NCBI GenBank assembly: GCA_035222895.1
Contig: JAVYIG010002538.1
Span: 62,001-126,000 of the forward strand
Direction of reading: 5' to 3'
Length of the DNA stretch: 64,000 nucleotides
DNA from: Strongylocentrotus droebachiensis
Lineage: Eukaryota; Echinodermata; Echinoidea; Camarodonta; Strongylocentrotidae
Part shown: piece by piece, positions 34,521 to 45,014 of the stretch
Position numbering within the stretch: position 1 is the stretch's first letter
Layout of the letters: every line of letters starts with the position of its first letter
Position numbers and translations under genes: made by a program
Notes under the pieces: generated by a model
What the model was told of the DNA's origin: nothing
Seen by the model: only the letters and a program-made list of their open reading frames with translations
The model's database searches: none

Positions 34521-34840
34521 GTGTCGTAGTCGAGTGGTTAATCACTCGACTTTAATTCAAAGGTCGTGGATTTGATCCCCGCACTAATGTCCTTTACCAA
34601 GGCATTATTTTACATTTTGCAACTCAATACCCAAGAGAGAAATGGGGAACCGATAGGATAACGAAAGCATTTGCGGTAGGAGATGGTGCACATTTCGCGT
34701 GAATGAAACCGATGACCGGGGTAATAATATATGTCAAAGCGCTAAAAGACGGTATTCTGTATTGAGCGTTATGTAATTCCAGATTATTATTATTATTTTA
34801 ACATATTATTATTATTACTATTACTATTATTATTAATAAA
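34521..34840 (+). mobile_element. tRNA-derived SINE with (ATT)n tail
   Basis: Polymerase III A box TAGTCGAGTGG at 34527-34537 and a B box GGATTTGATCC at 34568-34578 (one-base departure at the invariant C). A non-tRNA body follows, then a 3' end TTGAGCGTTATGTAATT leading into ATT repeats. The ends do not form an acceptor stem, so it is not a tRNA gene. No clear target duplication is seen. Confidence 0.6.
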
Positions 34841-35540
34841 ATGTTATTTAATGGTCTGGCAAATAAAACAAACCCAGAGCCCTTGACAGCTCATAACTTT
34901 GAGGGCGACAAGTTTAAACCCAATATAAAGCATCTAATATATGTATAAGTATGTGCGTTGGTAAAACATGGACTGATGATCAACCAGTTCTTCGTATCGA
35001 ATTTGAACTAGGATTATGAACACTTATTCCTCTCAAGTAGTTTATACACCCTCAATTCTTAATTTCGTCCGACAGTCTTCATGTCATGTTTTTTGATCTT
35101 GTATTCATTGGTTCGATTAATGTCAAACAAATTATAGGTTACGAATTGACATTACTTCGTTCACAAAGTAAGGCATTAGTAATAAATCGCATTGGTACTT
35201 GGTTAAAAAGAACTTTGTTAAAAGCAACATTAAAGTAGACATACTTTAATATGCAGTATAAAAATATACAACCATTAACAAGTTATTGTGTAAAGAATAG
35301 TGGTTTCACGACTGCTCTAGAATTTGGTCCAAGAACCTACAAGAAACATGCCAGAAGAGTTATGCTCTTTAAAAATGTAAATGTATTTCCTGTCCTTATT
35401 TTCATCACAAAATACCAAGTTCTGTTTATTGCATTGTGTTTTCCTAACAGTTTTGTTTCATGTATCTCAGATTTCTGTTGCAAACGAATGTGATTTGTTT
35501 TAAAATATGTTCAGTATTTATTCCTCAAAGGGACTCATTT
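34841..35540. other. Intergenic DNA, no gene
   Basis: Resembles 23500-24000 on the left; the last about 130 bp resembles 18540-18700 and 56160-56320, which defines the left edge of the second LINE. Confidence 0.45.
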
Positions 35541-36734
35541 CGTAAAAAACATAGCACTGATCTGAGTATTGTGAATTTTACTAAAAATATTCTACATGAA
35601 ATCAATAATGGAATGTTTTGTTATGGATTGTTTATGGATCTTTCTAAGGCATTTGAGACCATCGACCACCATATTTTACTTAACAAACTGTACCATTACG
35701 GTATACGCGGTATACCTCATCAGTGGTTTTCTGATTATTTGTATAACAGAAAACAATATGTGGTGGTCGATGGTGTCGAATCTGATTAAATGGATGTAAA
35801 TACTGGAGTTCCGCAAGGATCGGTTCTCGGACCACTTTTATTTATCATATATATTAATGATATAATCACTTCATCCAAATTACTTATGTTTTCATTATTT
35901 GCTGATGATACGGTTGTATATTATTCTCATTCTAATGTAGCACGCTTAGTTTCTATTTTAAATGAAGAGTTAATAAAATTGAATGATTGGTTTATATGTA
36001 ATAAATTATTTTTGAATTATGAAAAAACAAAATATGTAATTTTTCACACAAAGAAAAAGAAAGTTCCAAATGTCACCAATCCTGTTAAAATAGCGAATGT
36101 TACTATTGAACGAGAACTAAGTGTTATTTTTTTAGGTACTAATATTGAAGAAACTCTAGATTGGAAATGTCATATTGATTATGTTTGTTCTAAAATTTCT
36201 AGAAGTATTGGTGTTTTATCTAGACTAAAGAATTTTCTCCCAAGGAACATATTAATGAATATTTACAATGCAACACTTCTTCCCCACTTAAATTATTGCA
36301 ATATCATTTGGGGTAATACTTACAAAACAAAACTGTTCAAGATTTATATGTTACAGAAACGTGCAGCTCGATTAATAACAAATAGTCATTATATGTCTCC
36401 AAGTTTACCATTATTTATTAAACTGAAAATTATTCCTGTATATGATTTGATCAAACTTAATACATGTATATTTATGTTTAAATTTCATAAAAACCTGTTA
36501 CCATCTGTTTTTAATAATATGTTCCAAACAAATTCTTCTATTTACAATTACCCCACTCGTCAACGTCTAAATTTACATCACCCACTCTGTCGTTCAACTT
36601 CACTGTATAATTCTATATCATTTGTTGGGGTACGGGAGTGGAATTCCTTGAATTATGACCTAAGATCCAGTTCTACAATTACCAGATTTAAATCAATGTA
36701 TACAAAAAGTATTTTTCAATCCATGGTTGAGTAA
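35541..36734 (+). pseudogene. Reverse transcriptase fragment of the second LINE, one premature stop
   Basis: Frame opens with RKKHSTDLSI (RT motif), then MDLSKAFETIDHH (motif A). TAA at 35787-35789 falls just before VNTGVPQGSVLGPLLF, and the frame continues in phase through FADDTVVYY (motif C, FADD) and an RT C-terminal region to a stop at 36734. A 5'-truncated, dead CR1/jockey-group copy. Confidence 0.7.
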
Positions 36735-37062
36735 GTACTTCTCTTTCCCATCTTTTTTCTACTTTTATCTCTTTCTGCCCTATTTTCGCTTCCTTCTATT
36801 CTTTCTATGTAACCTTCTTTATGAACGTGCGTGTGTGTTGATGTACGGGTGCGTACTTGTATTTTAAGTCATTTGCTTTGTATTGTTAATTTGTGTGCAT
36901 TATCTTGTTATTGTTTGTTTGCAGGGCCCCGATTACAAGCAGATTTCTGCTTCTTAGGGGTCCTAACCATTATATTGTATATTGTATATTGTATTTTCAT
37001 TGTAAATTGTTTTTATACTGGTTGAATAAATGAAATGAAATGAAAAATTAAATGAAATAAAC
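35541..37062 (+). mobile_element. Second 5'-truncated non-LTR retrotransposon
   Basis: Left edge fixed by loss of similarity to 18690 and 56310 after GGACTCATTT; right edge at an AAATG-type tail (37024-37062), after which similarity to 56340 resumes. The 3' UTR has a hairpin with inner stem AAGCAGA/TCTGCTT (36937-36952) and a GGCCCC/GGGGTCC outer stem. Different from the 31.9-kb LINE in sequence and tail. No convincing target duplication. Confidence 0.65.
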
Positions 37063-38929
37063 ATTCCAAAAACTGCCTGCATTCTATTTGGTGAAAACAT
37101 ATCCGTTGCACAAGTGTGATCCTGTGAAAACATGAAATGGATGGGAAATAATATCTTGAGTTTCGAGGTGCTGGTATCATGTATTTGTCTTCCTGCATGG
37201 AACTCTGCCCGCAGCGGATTCAGATGGTCGCCATCTGCGGCGAGATTGAGGGAGAACTTGTTCATTGGTTTGCACATGAGGGTCACAAACCTTCCACACT
37301 AAATCAACACAGATTTACATGCATCAATCATCGCCCTCGTGAACTCAATCAAGAATAAAAATCTATTCAAATGTATTCAATTATTTTGATCTGTCGTTTT
37401 TCAACAGATTTTCTTTTTCTTTTTCTCTTTATTTATTTTCTTTTTCGATGAGTTCTGAGGGGGCACGTGCCCACCTAAAATTTCCAGGATCATTTTTACA
37501 CCCCTTTTTTGACCTCGATCGATTACATGTAGGTGCCCCCCCAAACATCGAACTCTGGCTACGTGCCTGCATCTTTGGCAGCATATCAAGTCTGAAAGCA
37601 GACATTCTGAAACTCATCCAGATACTGTAACACTGAACATGTTTGAATTATATTTTTGATATGCATTATCCGGGATAGGGGATCCTTAAATTACTATTAA
37701 AAGACACGAAGAAAAAGGAATGACACATATCATTTGGATACGATTTTATCGATTAATTTATTCATAGCAATGCTCTGTACAACCAAAAACAGAAATTATC
37801 TTCAATTGTTCTTTAATTTAAATTTGATCATACATGTTACTTTCATTATCTTCAAACACTGATTTTTTCATCCAGTAGATTTGTATCACTTTCACTAAAA
37901 AAATAATAAAGATACCGCAATCTCAATGACGTATGAAACTTTATTTTCTTTGCTACGAAATTCTACCTTTATCCACCGCTATCAAATTGTTTGACACAAC
38001 CTAATGATGGATCAGCCTCACATTAAAAATCACTTAAACCAACATGTTATCTCAAAATACAGCTCGATTCATCCAACAACTATAATAATGTTTGCATCGT
38101 TAAACATAGTAGAACATAAGCACTGAAACAAACTTTACACCCACACAAAAATCCTCATGAATGAAAAGTTATCATAATCCTACTAATTAAATTGATAACG
38201 TTTCAATAATCTAATGTTTCTATTTATTGTTCGCATTATCGCTGATGTGTCAATTGATTGATAAGACATTGAATTGAAATATCACATCGTATATTGGCTA
38301 TTGTACAATTTTGAAATGGATACATATGCTTCTATTTCAAAATAGACTTTCGCATTTGTTATCATAAAATATACGACTTCATCTACTATCCTATCAATTG
38401 CAGCCATATATCAATGTATCGTTGTATAACTTTTTTAGGTTTCGCTTACTACTTTTGCAAGGTAGACATTATTTACAGTGATTTAACATGATTGAACATT
38501 TATACTGTGGTTAAATTATGTAATTTCAAAGTCGAGAAATAGAACAGTGCACTGCGGAAAATATGAACATGGAGTATACGCCACAATCGATCATATCAAA
38601 CTAAGTAACCACGTTCATTCGTTTAGTAATCTTAGCTATTGAGATTTAGCCGTCTCTTGAACATATTTGATTCAAAGACTGATCTAAAAGTGGCCGACCT
38701 CGTAATCAGGTGATTGGAGTTAAAATGAAAATAATGATATTTTGTAATGATCAAAACGATATTAATACTATTACTACAAAAATAACTACTACTACTACTA
38801 CTACTACTACTGCTACTACTACTACTATTAATACTACGTATAGTACTACTACTAGTAGTACTATTAATTCTATTCCTAATACAGCTACGCTTACGAAAGG
38901 ATACACAATTTATTAGATACGACATACAT
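37063..38929. other. Intergenic DNA, no gene
   Basis: 37063-37330 resembles 56340-56560; 37650-38090 resembles 24880-25330; 38640-38710 resembles the R6 3' flank (27146-27230); 38880-38929 resembles the R13 3' flank (58780-58835). A mosaic of family flanks. Confidence 0.5.
38783..38860. repeat. (ACT)n microsatellite
   Basis: Trinucleotide run on the plus strand with a TAGTAGTA return; it generates short frames on both strands. A related run is at 58735-58780 in the R13 3' flank. Confidence 0.8.
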
Positions 38930-38992
38930 TGTTTTTAGAATGAAAGAAAGTAACAGTACATTCCATTGGAGATACCTTTTCCTACTCCATAT
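38930..38992 (-). pseudogene. Signal-peptide scar of an R13-like gene
   Basis: Minus-strand codons give W-S-R-K-R-Y-L-Q-W-N-V-L-L-L-S-F-I-L-K-T, matching the first 21 residues of R13 (MWRRQSFLKWKVLLISFILNT). The start codon is ATA instead of ATG. To the left the sequence passes directly into DNA matching the R13 3' flank (58780-58835), so about 2.15 kb of coding sequence is missing in one step. To the right, 38993-39340 matches the R13 upstream region. Confidence 0.65.
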
Positions 38993-40263
38993 CTTGGTCT
39001 TTCACCTATAACTTTCGCCTGAACAAATGTCAGGTCTCAATCAAATCACCGTCAAATATCTATGGATGGAGAGTATTAGATGCCAACTCTGTTAAACTCT
39101 AGAGAAAAATATGATGAGTAAATGGAATAGTAAAGCTTGTAAGGGTTAAAACGTTAGGGATGTTTTATTAAAAACAAAAACACAGTAAACTGGAATAGTA
39201 TCAAAAGATGAGCCCGATACTGATGCAAACTAATGAGGAATGCAAAACAAGGCATCTGGTAGAAATCGCCTCGTTTTGTGCAATCGACCCGCCTATCATT
39301 CATAAACAATAATTAATTTTCAAACTAGGCGGAGTTCGATTCACAATGTGAGAAACAATCACTCTCCTTTTATTTGATTGAGTATCTTATTGTATGGCAC
39401 ACGCAACATATCTGATCATGAAACCGAAAGGTTGATTTCACATTCATCGTTTTTGTTCTGTCACAAGCATAATGATTTTACTTCATGACCTCCTTACCTT
39501 AATACAGATGATTTATTGAGTTAAAAAAAATGTGTTCATCAATGGTGATGTTATCTAAACATCTATCAATTCCCCATCCCGTCAGAAAATCCCAAGGTAA
39601 GAGTCTTTAAACAATCGTTATTGGTCATTAAGTTTTTTTTTAGTATAGAAAGTATTCAATTACTTATGTTTTATGGTATAGATCTGCCAAGCCTCAGTGC
39701 AGTTTTTCAAAGGAATCAAATCGAAACTATGATAACAGGAAATGAGTATTTAAATGAGTCAGTGAAAAATACGATGGGTCCTCGATGTCACGAATATATC
39801 GTTTAAAACTGATCATGTGATTCCCCCCACACTTCCTTATTTACGCTGAATGTGTACTTGAAGGGTCTTGTATGTCATTTCTCTCCGGAATTATGATAAT
39901 GCATACACAATGAATCAGGCATAATCTGTAATTTGTATTTACTTAGGTATTCATTTATATACACACATTTATCAACATTTCCAAGGTTACCTAAAATAAC
40001 GGCATAGCAATTCATTTATTTTAATAAGCATGGGGGCCTACCTCAGTTCGAGGACTGTTCTTCCGTAGGGCCGTGCATACAGTTGTGTTGCGTTTCATTT
40101 CATGCACATGAATATCAAATTTATTTTCTTTCTAAGATAACATCCCATGACATCAATTATCATATATTATAAACACTGCACATATGATACTACATTTACT
40201 TTATTACATATTGCCTACATCAATATTATTACTTTTTTCATGGCTGTTGTCTTCCAAATCCCT
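38993..40263. other. Upstream remnant of the deleted R13-like gene, then unassigned DNA
   Basis: 38993-39340 resembles 61060-61400, including CTATGGATGG, AAACTCTAGAGA and AGGCGGAGTT. 39340-40140 shows no gene. 40150-40263 resembles the short-form 3' flank. Confidence 0.5.
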
Positions 40264-40690
40264 ATACTTAAGGCCTTCTGTAAGTAAATACGAATGCTAT
40301 AATGCTTCCACCATGGGCTATTGTTGATACTACCAGTACTGGTATGAGATACGTTTCCATGGATACCGCTTTCTTAAAGCTTCCTTCAGATATTGATAAC
40401 TTATTATAAGCATGTTACGTCCCCTGAGTATAGACTCAATTTGGGTAGATCACACATTCTCTTGTAGAGATGCCAATCTGATTATTTGACATCATATCAA
40501 GACTTTTATCATTCAACATGATGACTTTACACGGTTGATCTTCTCCTGAATTGTATAAAGTTCTTGTGTCTTTAACATGTCCTTACAATATTGAACTTTC
40601 GTAATGTGGATGTTTTCGTAGATCAACACTTTGAATAGAGAGGACAACAATCTTTGAGTGATCTTAATTTGCACTGCAGAGAAAGAAGCA
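40264..40690 (-). pseudogene. Decayed short-form relic with an intact membrane cassette
   Basis: The left part encodes on the minus strand a clean cassette: VSMETYLIPVLVVSTIAH..., ending FVFTYRRP and a stop near 40264. Just upstream a subfamily 4-like stalk is present with disruptions, and 40490-40690 resembles the third-domain region of R4/R12 at DNA level but has no open frame. Nothing further upstream belongs to it: R8's tail stop lies at 40727. A mosaic, non-coding relic. Confidence 0.55.
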
Positions 40691-40726
40691 GTTTAAAACA
40701 TCTATCCATAAAGCCACGCACTGTCT

Positions 40727-41997
40727 TTAATTATTATATTGGCTACCAGACGAATTCACATACAAATCATCTTCACCAGGGAATTCATAATCAAGATTAA
40801 GAATGCTCGCACTGTTACCATAGATAGGACCATCAATAAGGACATCTGAGTCTACATTATTTTCTGCAACACGATTTGTCTGATTCATTGCTACCCTCAT
40901 ATTTATCCAGTCATCACCCATAGGAGCTATGTCGCCTTGGTCATGCTGCTTTGTAACACTTCTGGATGCTGCAGAGTTATATATCTTCTTGGTCTTCTTG
41001 CCCTCTTTCTTTACCAATGACCGAGCGGCAGGCAGACTTGATGGACTGCGCCGACTAAAATGCATGGTATCAACCTGTGGATAATTAGCTGACCCATCTT
41101 TTAATAGCTGATTTGAGTCAGCCCCGTGGGGAAGAGAAGATTCATCTGGTCGAGGTAAGTGGGACGATATAGTCGCCATTTCCAATGATTCTGTGTTATC
41201 CTCACCTTCTGCAGACGTTAAACATCTTTGAATACCAAATGTCTTACTTCTTTTTCGAAATATGCCGTACAATTTTGTAAAACAAATGCCAATGACCAAT
41301 CCAAGCGATGATGCTACTCCTGCAGTCATGAAAATCCAAAGTTTTGCTTTACCCAGGGTAATATATGTCTCTGAATATGTTCCTTCAGTTGTTGGCATGT
41401 CGGTATATGGAGCACTAGGCCTAGTGGAATTCAAAGTAGAAATCATTGTAAAAGCTGTAACGTTGACGGTCACAGTGAGGTTTGTGCATGGCAGATTTTT
41501 CGTTGAATCTGCTTGTAATTGTTGTGTGCTGTTGCTATATTCCACAAGAAAGGAAATGTTACTACACCGGTAATCCCATAACCGTAATTTGTCCATGCTA
41601 TGCAATATCACATTTGAGTGATTATCCTCTTCACCGTAAAATAAACAGATATGATAAACATTTAATAGAGAAGTTGTACTTTTGAGTAAATAGGAGAGGT
41701 AGTATTTCTTCACCAACACTGTACCCCCACGTGGGGGATATAAGCTCACTTGGGAGGCAACGCTCAAATAAGAACTGTTCAGTTTGTTCGTTCCAAATCG
41801 TGTGTTGCATTATTGTTCGAAAATTGCATGTCTTATTAACATTCAACTGGCTATGAAATACTAAACATTTGACGGGCATGTCATTTCCAGCCAGTAAGTT
41901 TTCCATTGTCACATACACGCTGAAGGTATTTGTTATTTCCTTGTAGACATTAACCCAGTAGTTCATTCCAGTCTCCTCCTTGGATACTACACTTTCT
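40727..41997 (-). pseudogene. R8: N-terminally truncated, frameshifted long form (subfamily 1 ectodomain)
   Basis: Similarity to R1/R2 begins abruptly inside domain 2 (ESVVSKEETGMNYW, near 41997). To the right is intergenic DNA, so signal peptide and first domain are missing. A small indel near 41675-41695 shifts frame between LPLLFTQKYN and NVYHICLFYGEED. After it, 40727-41690 is open: membrane segment (WIFMTAGVASSLGLVIGICF) and a tail of about 190 residues with MATISSHLPRPDES, IYNS, PIYGNS, LDYEFP, and LYVNS. The YCSV and LYAKPDM blocks of other long forms are absent. It is the only subfamily 1 member with a long tail. Confidence 0.7.
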
Positions 41998-42821
41998 GTG
42001 AAGCATAGGTGATAAGTTGACAACCGGCATAGTAAGGTTTTATGAATATGGGCCATGTCGTCTGTCCTCCCTGATCAATAGCAGCTTGTATTGTGATACA
42101 TGACTATGATGGGAAAGTAGCGCTTGAGAGATTCTTGTACATTATTCTCGTTTACTTACGACAGTCATTATTTATAACCATGATAATGGATACCGCTATC
42201 ATAAAATATGACTATATTGTGCAGATAGTGATATTATTTCAAAGTATTGTTACACACGCTCACACACACATTTTCACACAAACACACACGCACATATTTG
42301 GGTGTGTTTTGTAGGGGGAGATGTCTAAACACATACTATACTTGAAAAGCATAATACAACAATGGAATTAAAGCGTTCATAATGAAGCAATTAATATCTT
42401 AATGAAGTTAATACAGTGATATAAATATATTTCTCATTTGTATTGTCTACTGTATTTATATTTTCTGTACACAGTTAAAACCTTGTACAATTAAAGAAAA
42501 AATTCTCCAGGGTTGGGTGATTTTGTTCAGCTAAACATTTAAGAGTAAATGACAAATAGTATGTAACAACGTTTACCACTTACATTGAAAACACATCAAA
42601 GGCATAAACTATATTTAAATTTCAAACTATTTCGCTATCATTTGGACTGTTTGTCTTTATGTTAAACTTAATACTCAATATGTAGTTTAAGCAAAACTGT
42701 ACGTAAAAGCTACTCGAAGTGTCATTTTCTTTCTACAGAGAAAATGTTTAAAAGTCATGTATTTTTACTAGACAGTTGATGTTAAAGAAGACAAACAAAA
42801 TTACAAAGGACAATGAGTTCT
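41998..42821. other. 3' flank of R9, no gene
   Basis: Matches 11870-12610 and partly 5630-6250. Contains a CACACA-rich patch near 42250-42300. Confidence 0.55.
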
Positions 42822-45014
42822 TCATGAAAAAGAATGAGCGGGTGCGTTAATATAAAGTTCTCCACCATCCGTCAATTCGTCAGTGGGATTAGCAATCATG
42901 TTACCAAAGAAGTCAGTATGATTCAGGACCAGGGGTTCTGAGCCATGCTCTAGAACAGAAGTGTCTTGGCCGGATTTGCGTCCGAGGTAGCTACCAGGGT
43001 TGTTACCTGGAGGCCTGGGGTCGTCATAATTTGACTCCAAAGAGGTCATTTGTTTGGTCTTTCGGCTCATGTCCGGTTTGGCGTACAATGCATCTACATC
43101 TGTGTCTACTCCTAGTACTCTCGCCATGCTCACCATCGATGCATTTTCTTGTGAACCGCCTGATTTGAACGAAGAAAGAGACGTTGTTGATGCTCCCATA
43201 TCGAAGTGATCATTGTAAGATGAATGGGGATTTGGGAAAGACGATGCATGTGAAGGCCGGCGTTCCTTCGAGGTATCTTTAGAGGTGCCTTTGACATCGT
43301 CAACTGAACAATACGCAGTGTCCATGTATAGCCCACTAGCAAGATCATGTCTTATATGCTTATCAGGGTTTGTGTCAAAACCATTGGTGGTGCGTCCGAT
43401 GGCACCTTTATGATCTTTCCGATTCGGAGTGTAATTAGTAGGACGATGAGCAAAACAACTGCTCTCAGCCTCTCCATGCTGGCGCTGCAAATGTAGGTTT
43501 GGAGGTCCATCCTGTTTGTTTGAAATGGGAGCCTTTCTGACTTGGTTTTGTTTGTGTCTTCCCTCACCTATTGAATCCTGTAGAACAGTAGCTCCTCGAA
43601 GGTCAGAATCCCGACAGCTTTGAAGCTCTTGTAACTGTAAGTTCCCCATGTCTTCAGACTGTGCACCAGTATCACCAATTGCTACCCTGGAATCAATTTG
43701 CCCCACATCATTTATCTCTTTTTCAAAGTGGTGTCGATATTTTCTTGAAACAATGTAGTAACAGTTGACACCGCCAGTGGCAATGCAGAATATTATAGAA
43801 AGCACTAACACTATCCAAACCCAGATCGGGACTTTATTTGCAATGGTATTATTCACGTTGGAAGCTGTTGACGTCACAGCAAATTCTATGGATTCACTGT
43901 GAGTAGTCAGCGTGCTTAATTCTCGATTTTTATCCGGATGTTGTACATTTTTCTTAATGTTTGTAACCTCTAAAAAAATGTTGTCACACTTTAAATTCAC
44001 ATCAGAATTGTTACTTCCTTCAGTTCGGCCGAGTGCCGACAGAAAAATGTTGTACTGTTTACCTTCTACAAGATTAACATTTCCAATGCTATGCAATAAC
44101 ACTGTGTTATTTCCACTCTGTACACCGCAGAAGAAAGAAAGGTGTTCCACGTGGATAAGAGATAACTTGTCGGAAAGAATGAGTGGAAGCAAATTGCTAC
44201 CATTACTGTACCACACCTTGATAGCGTCGGCTTCTTCTGTGGTGCAACATTCAAACACAGAACGCAGAGTTTGGCTTCGTATTGGAATAAATGTACACGT
44301 CTTATCGGTAGATCTTTTGCTATTAGAAATAAGACACATGCTCGGCACAACTCGTTCATCATGAACGTTTTCAAGAGGAAGGTAAACGCTGAATGTGTTG
44401 GTTGAATTAAAATCGCCATCAATATTCATCTCCGTAGTGTCATACTCATATACAACCTGATTTCCTGCCAAAAGTTGTACTTGATCCCCTAAGTTGACCT
44501 GCACCCACTCAAAAGACATCTGTACTCTTCGAATTTCTCGGTCAAAGAGGGTTGAACAGATTAGGGCTGTCCCTTCAATGGTTAAATTGAAAATTGCAAT
44601 AGCGCAAAGCGATTGTTTTCCATCATTAATTTTAACGACGTGCTTTCCTGTATCACTTAGTTCAGTAAATGCAATAAACAAATCGATAGCATCCGTCCCC
44701 GACTCTTTTGTCAACTTATAGCGTTCTCGATTAGCAGATGTATTGTCGATATTGTCCAATAGCCGATTATCCAGTGTTATCCATTTTGCCCACACTAATG
44801 ATTGATTCTCAGTCAACAGATCGTTCAGAGCAAATCTCACAGAAACATTTCGTCCGTTGAATGCTTCTAATGCTGATCCTTGCTTGTCGCCACACCAGAA
44901 TAAATCACCCTCACAAAATGTCTTTTGGAAGACAGCTTGAAAAATAATAAAAATGACTGGAGAGATTTTCCATTCCAGCGCGAAACGATTTCGAGGCATG
45001 ATCGAGGATTCCAC
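42822..45014 (-). CDS. R9: Ig-like type I membrane protein, long signalling-tail form
   Basis: Intact single-exon gene of 730 aa. Signal peptide about 14-35 (ISPVIFIIFQAVFQ). First domain with LSDTGKH and Cys 14 after the Gly, second domain with VQMSFEWVQVNLGD: the Cys of the usual SC-x-W is Phe here, so one disulfide may be lost. A third domain has FECCTTEE. Membrane segment about 396-421; tail of about 309 residues with Y568 in YCSV, Y644 in ALYAKPDM, Y663 in NYDDP and Y721 in LYINAP (YxN). The YGN motif of relatives is FFGN here. It is the likely full-length relative of the orphan tail at 12617. Inferred SH2-recruiting receptor. Confidence 0.85.
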   Translation of the reverse strand: MESSIMPRNRFALEWKISPVIFIIFQAVFQKTFCEGDLFWCGDKQGSALEAFNGRNVSVRFALNDLLTENQSLVWAKWITLDNRLLDNIDNTSANRERYKLTKESGTDAIDLFIAFTELSDTGKHVVKINDGKQSLCAIAIFNLTIEGTALICSTLFDREIRRVQMSFEWVQVNLGDQVQLLAGNQVVYEYDTTEMNIDGDFNSTNTFSVYLPLENVHDERVVPSMCLISNSKRSTDKTCTFIPIRSQTLRSVFECCTTEEADAIKVWYSNGSNLLPLILSDKLSLIHVEHLSFFCGVQSGNNTVLLHSIGNVNLVEGKQYNIFLSALGRTEGSNNSDVNLKCDNIFLEVTNIKKNVQHPDKNRELSTLTTHSESIEFAVTSTASNVNNTIANKVPIWVWIVLVLSIIFCIATGGVNCYYIVSRKYRHHFEKEINDVGQIDSRVAIGDTGAQSEDMGNLQLQELQSCRDSDLRGATVLQDSIGEGRHKQNQVRKAPISNKQDGPPNLHLQRQHGEAESSCFAHRPTNYTPNRKDHKGAIGRTTNGFDTNPDKHIRHDLASGLYMDTAYCSVDDVKGTSKDTSKERRPSHASSFPNPHSSYNDHFDMGASTTSLSSFKSGGSQENASMVSMARVLGVDTDVDALYAKPDMSRKTKQMTSLESNYDDPRPPGNNPGSYLGRKSGQDTSVLEHGSEPLVLNHTDFFGNMIANPTDELTDGGELYINAPAHSFS

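Noticed and set aside
34521-34600. Functional tRNA gene
   Set aside because: A and B boxes are present, but the acceptor stem does not pair and the B box has lost its invariant C; a SINE head fits better.
37401-37630. Frames on both strands near GGGGGCACGTGCCC
   Set aside because: Short, low-complexity ends and no conserved counterpart; more likely part of a repeat.
38632-38925. Serine- or threonine-rich frames on both strands
   Set aside because: Translation of an (ACT)n microsatellite.
43912-44364. Plus-strand frames inside R9 and other receptor genes
   Set aside because: Shadows of the minus-strand coding frames with no independent support.
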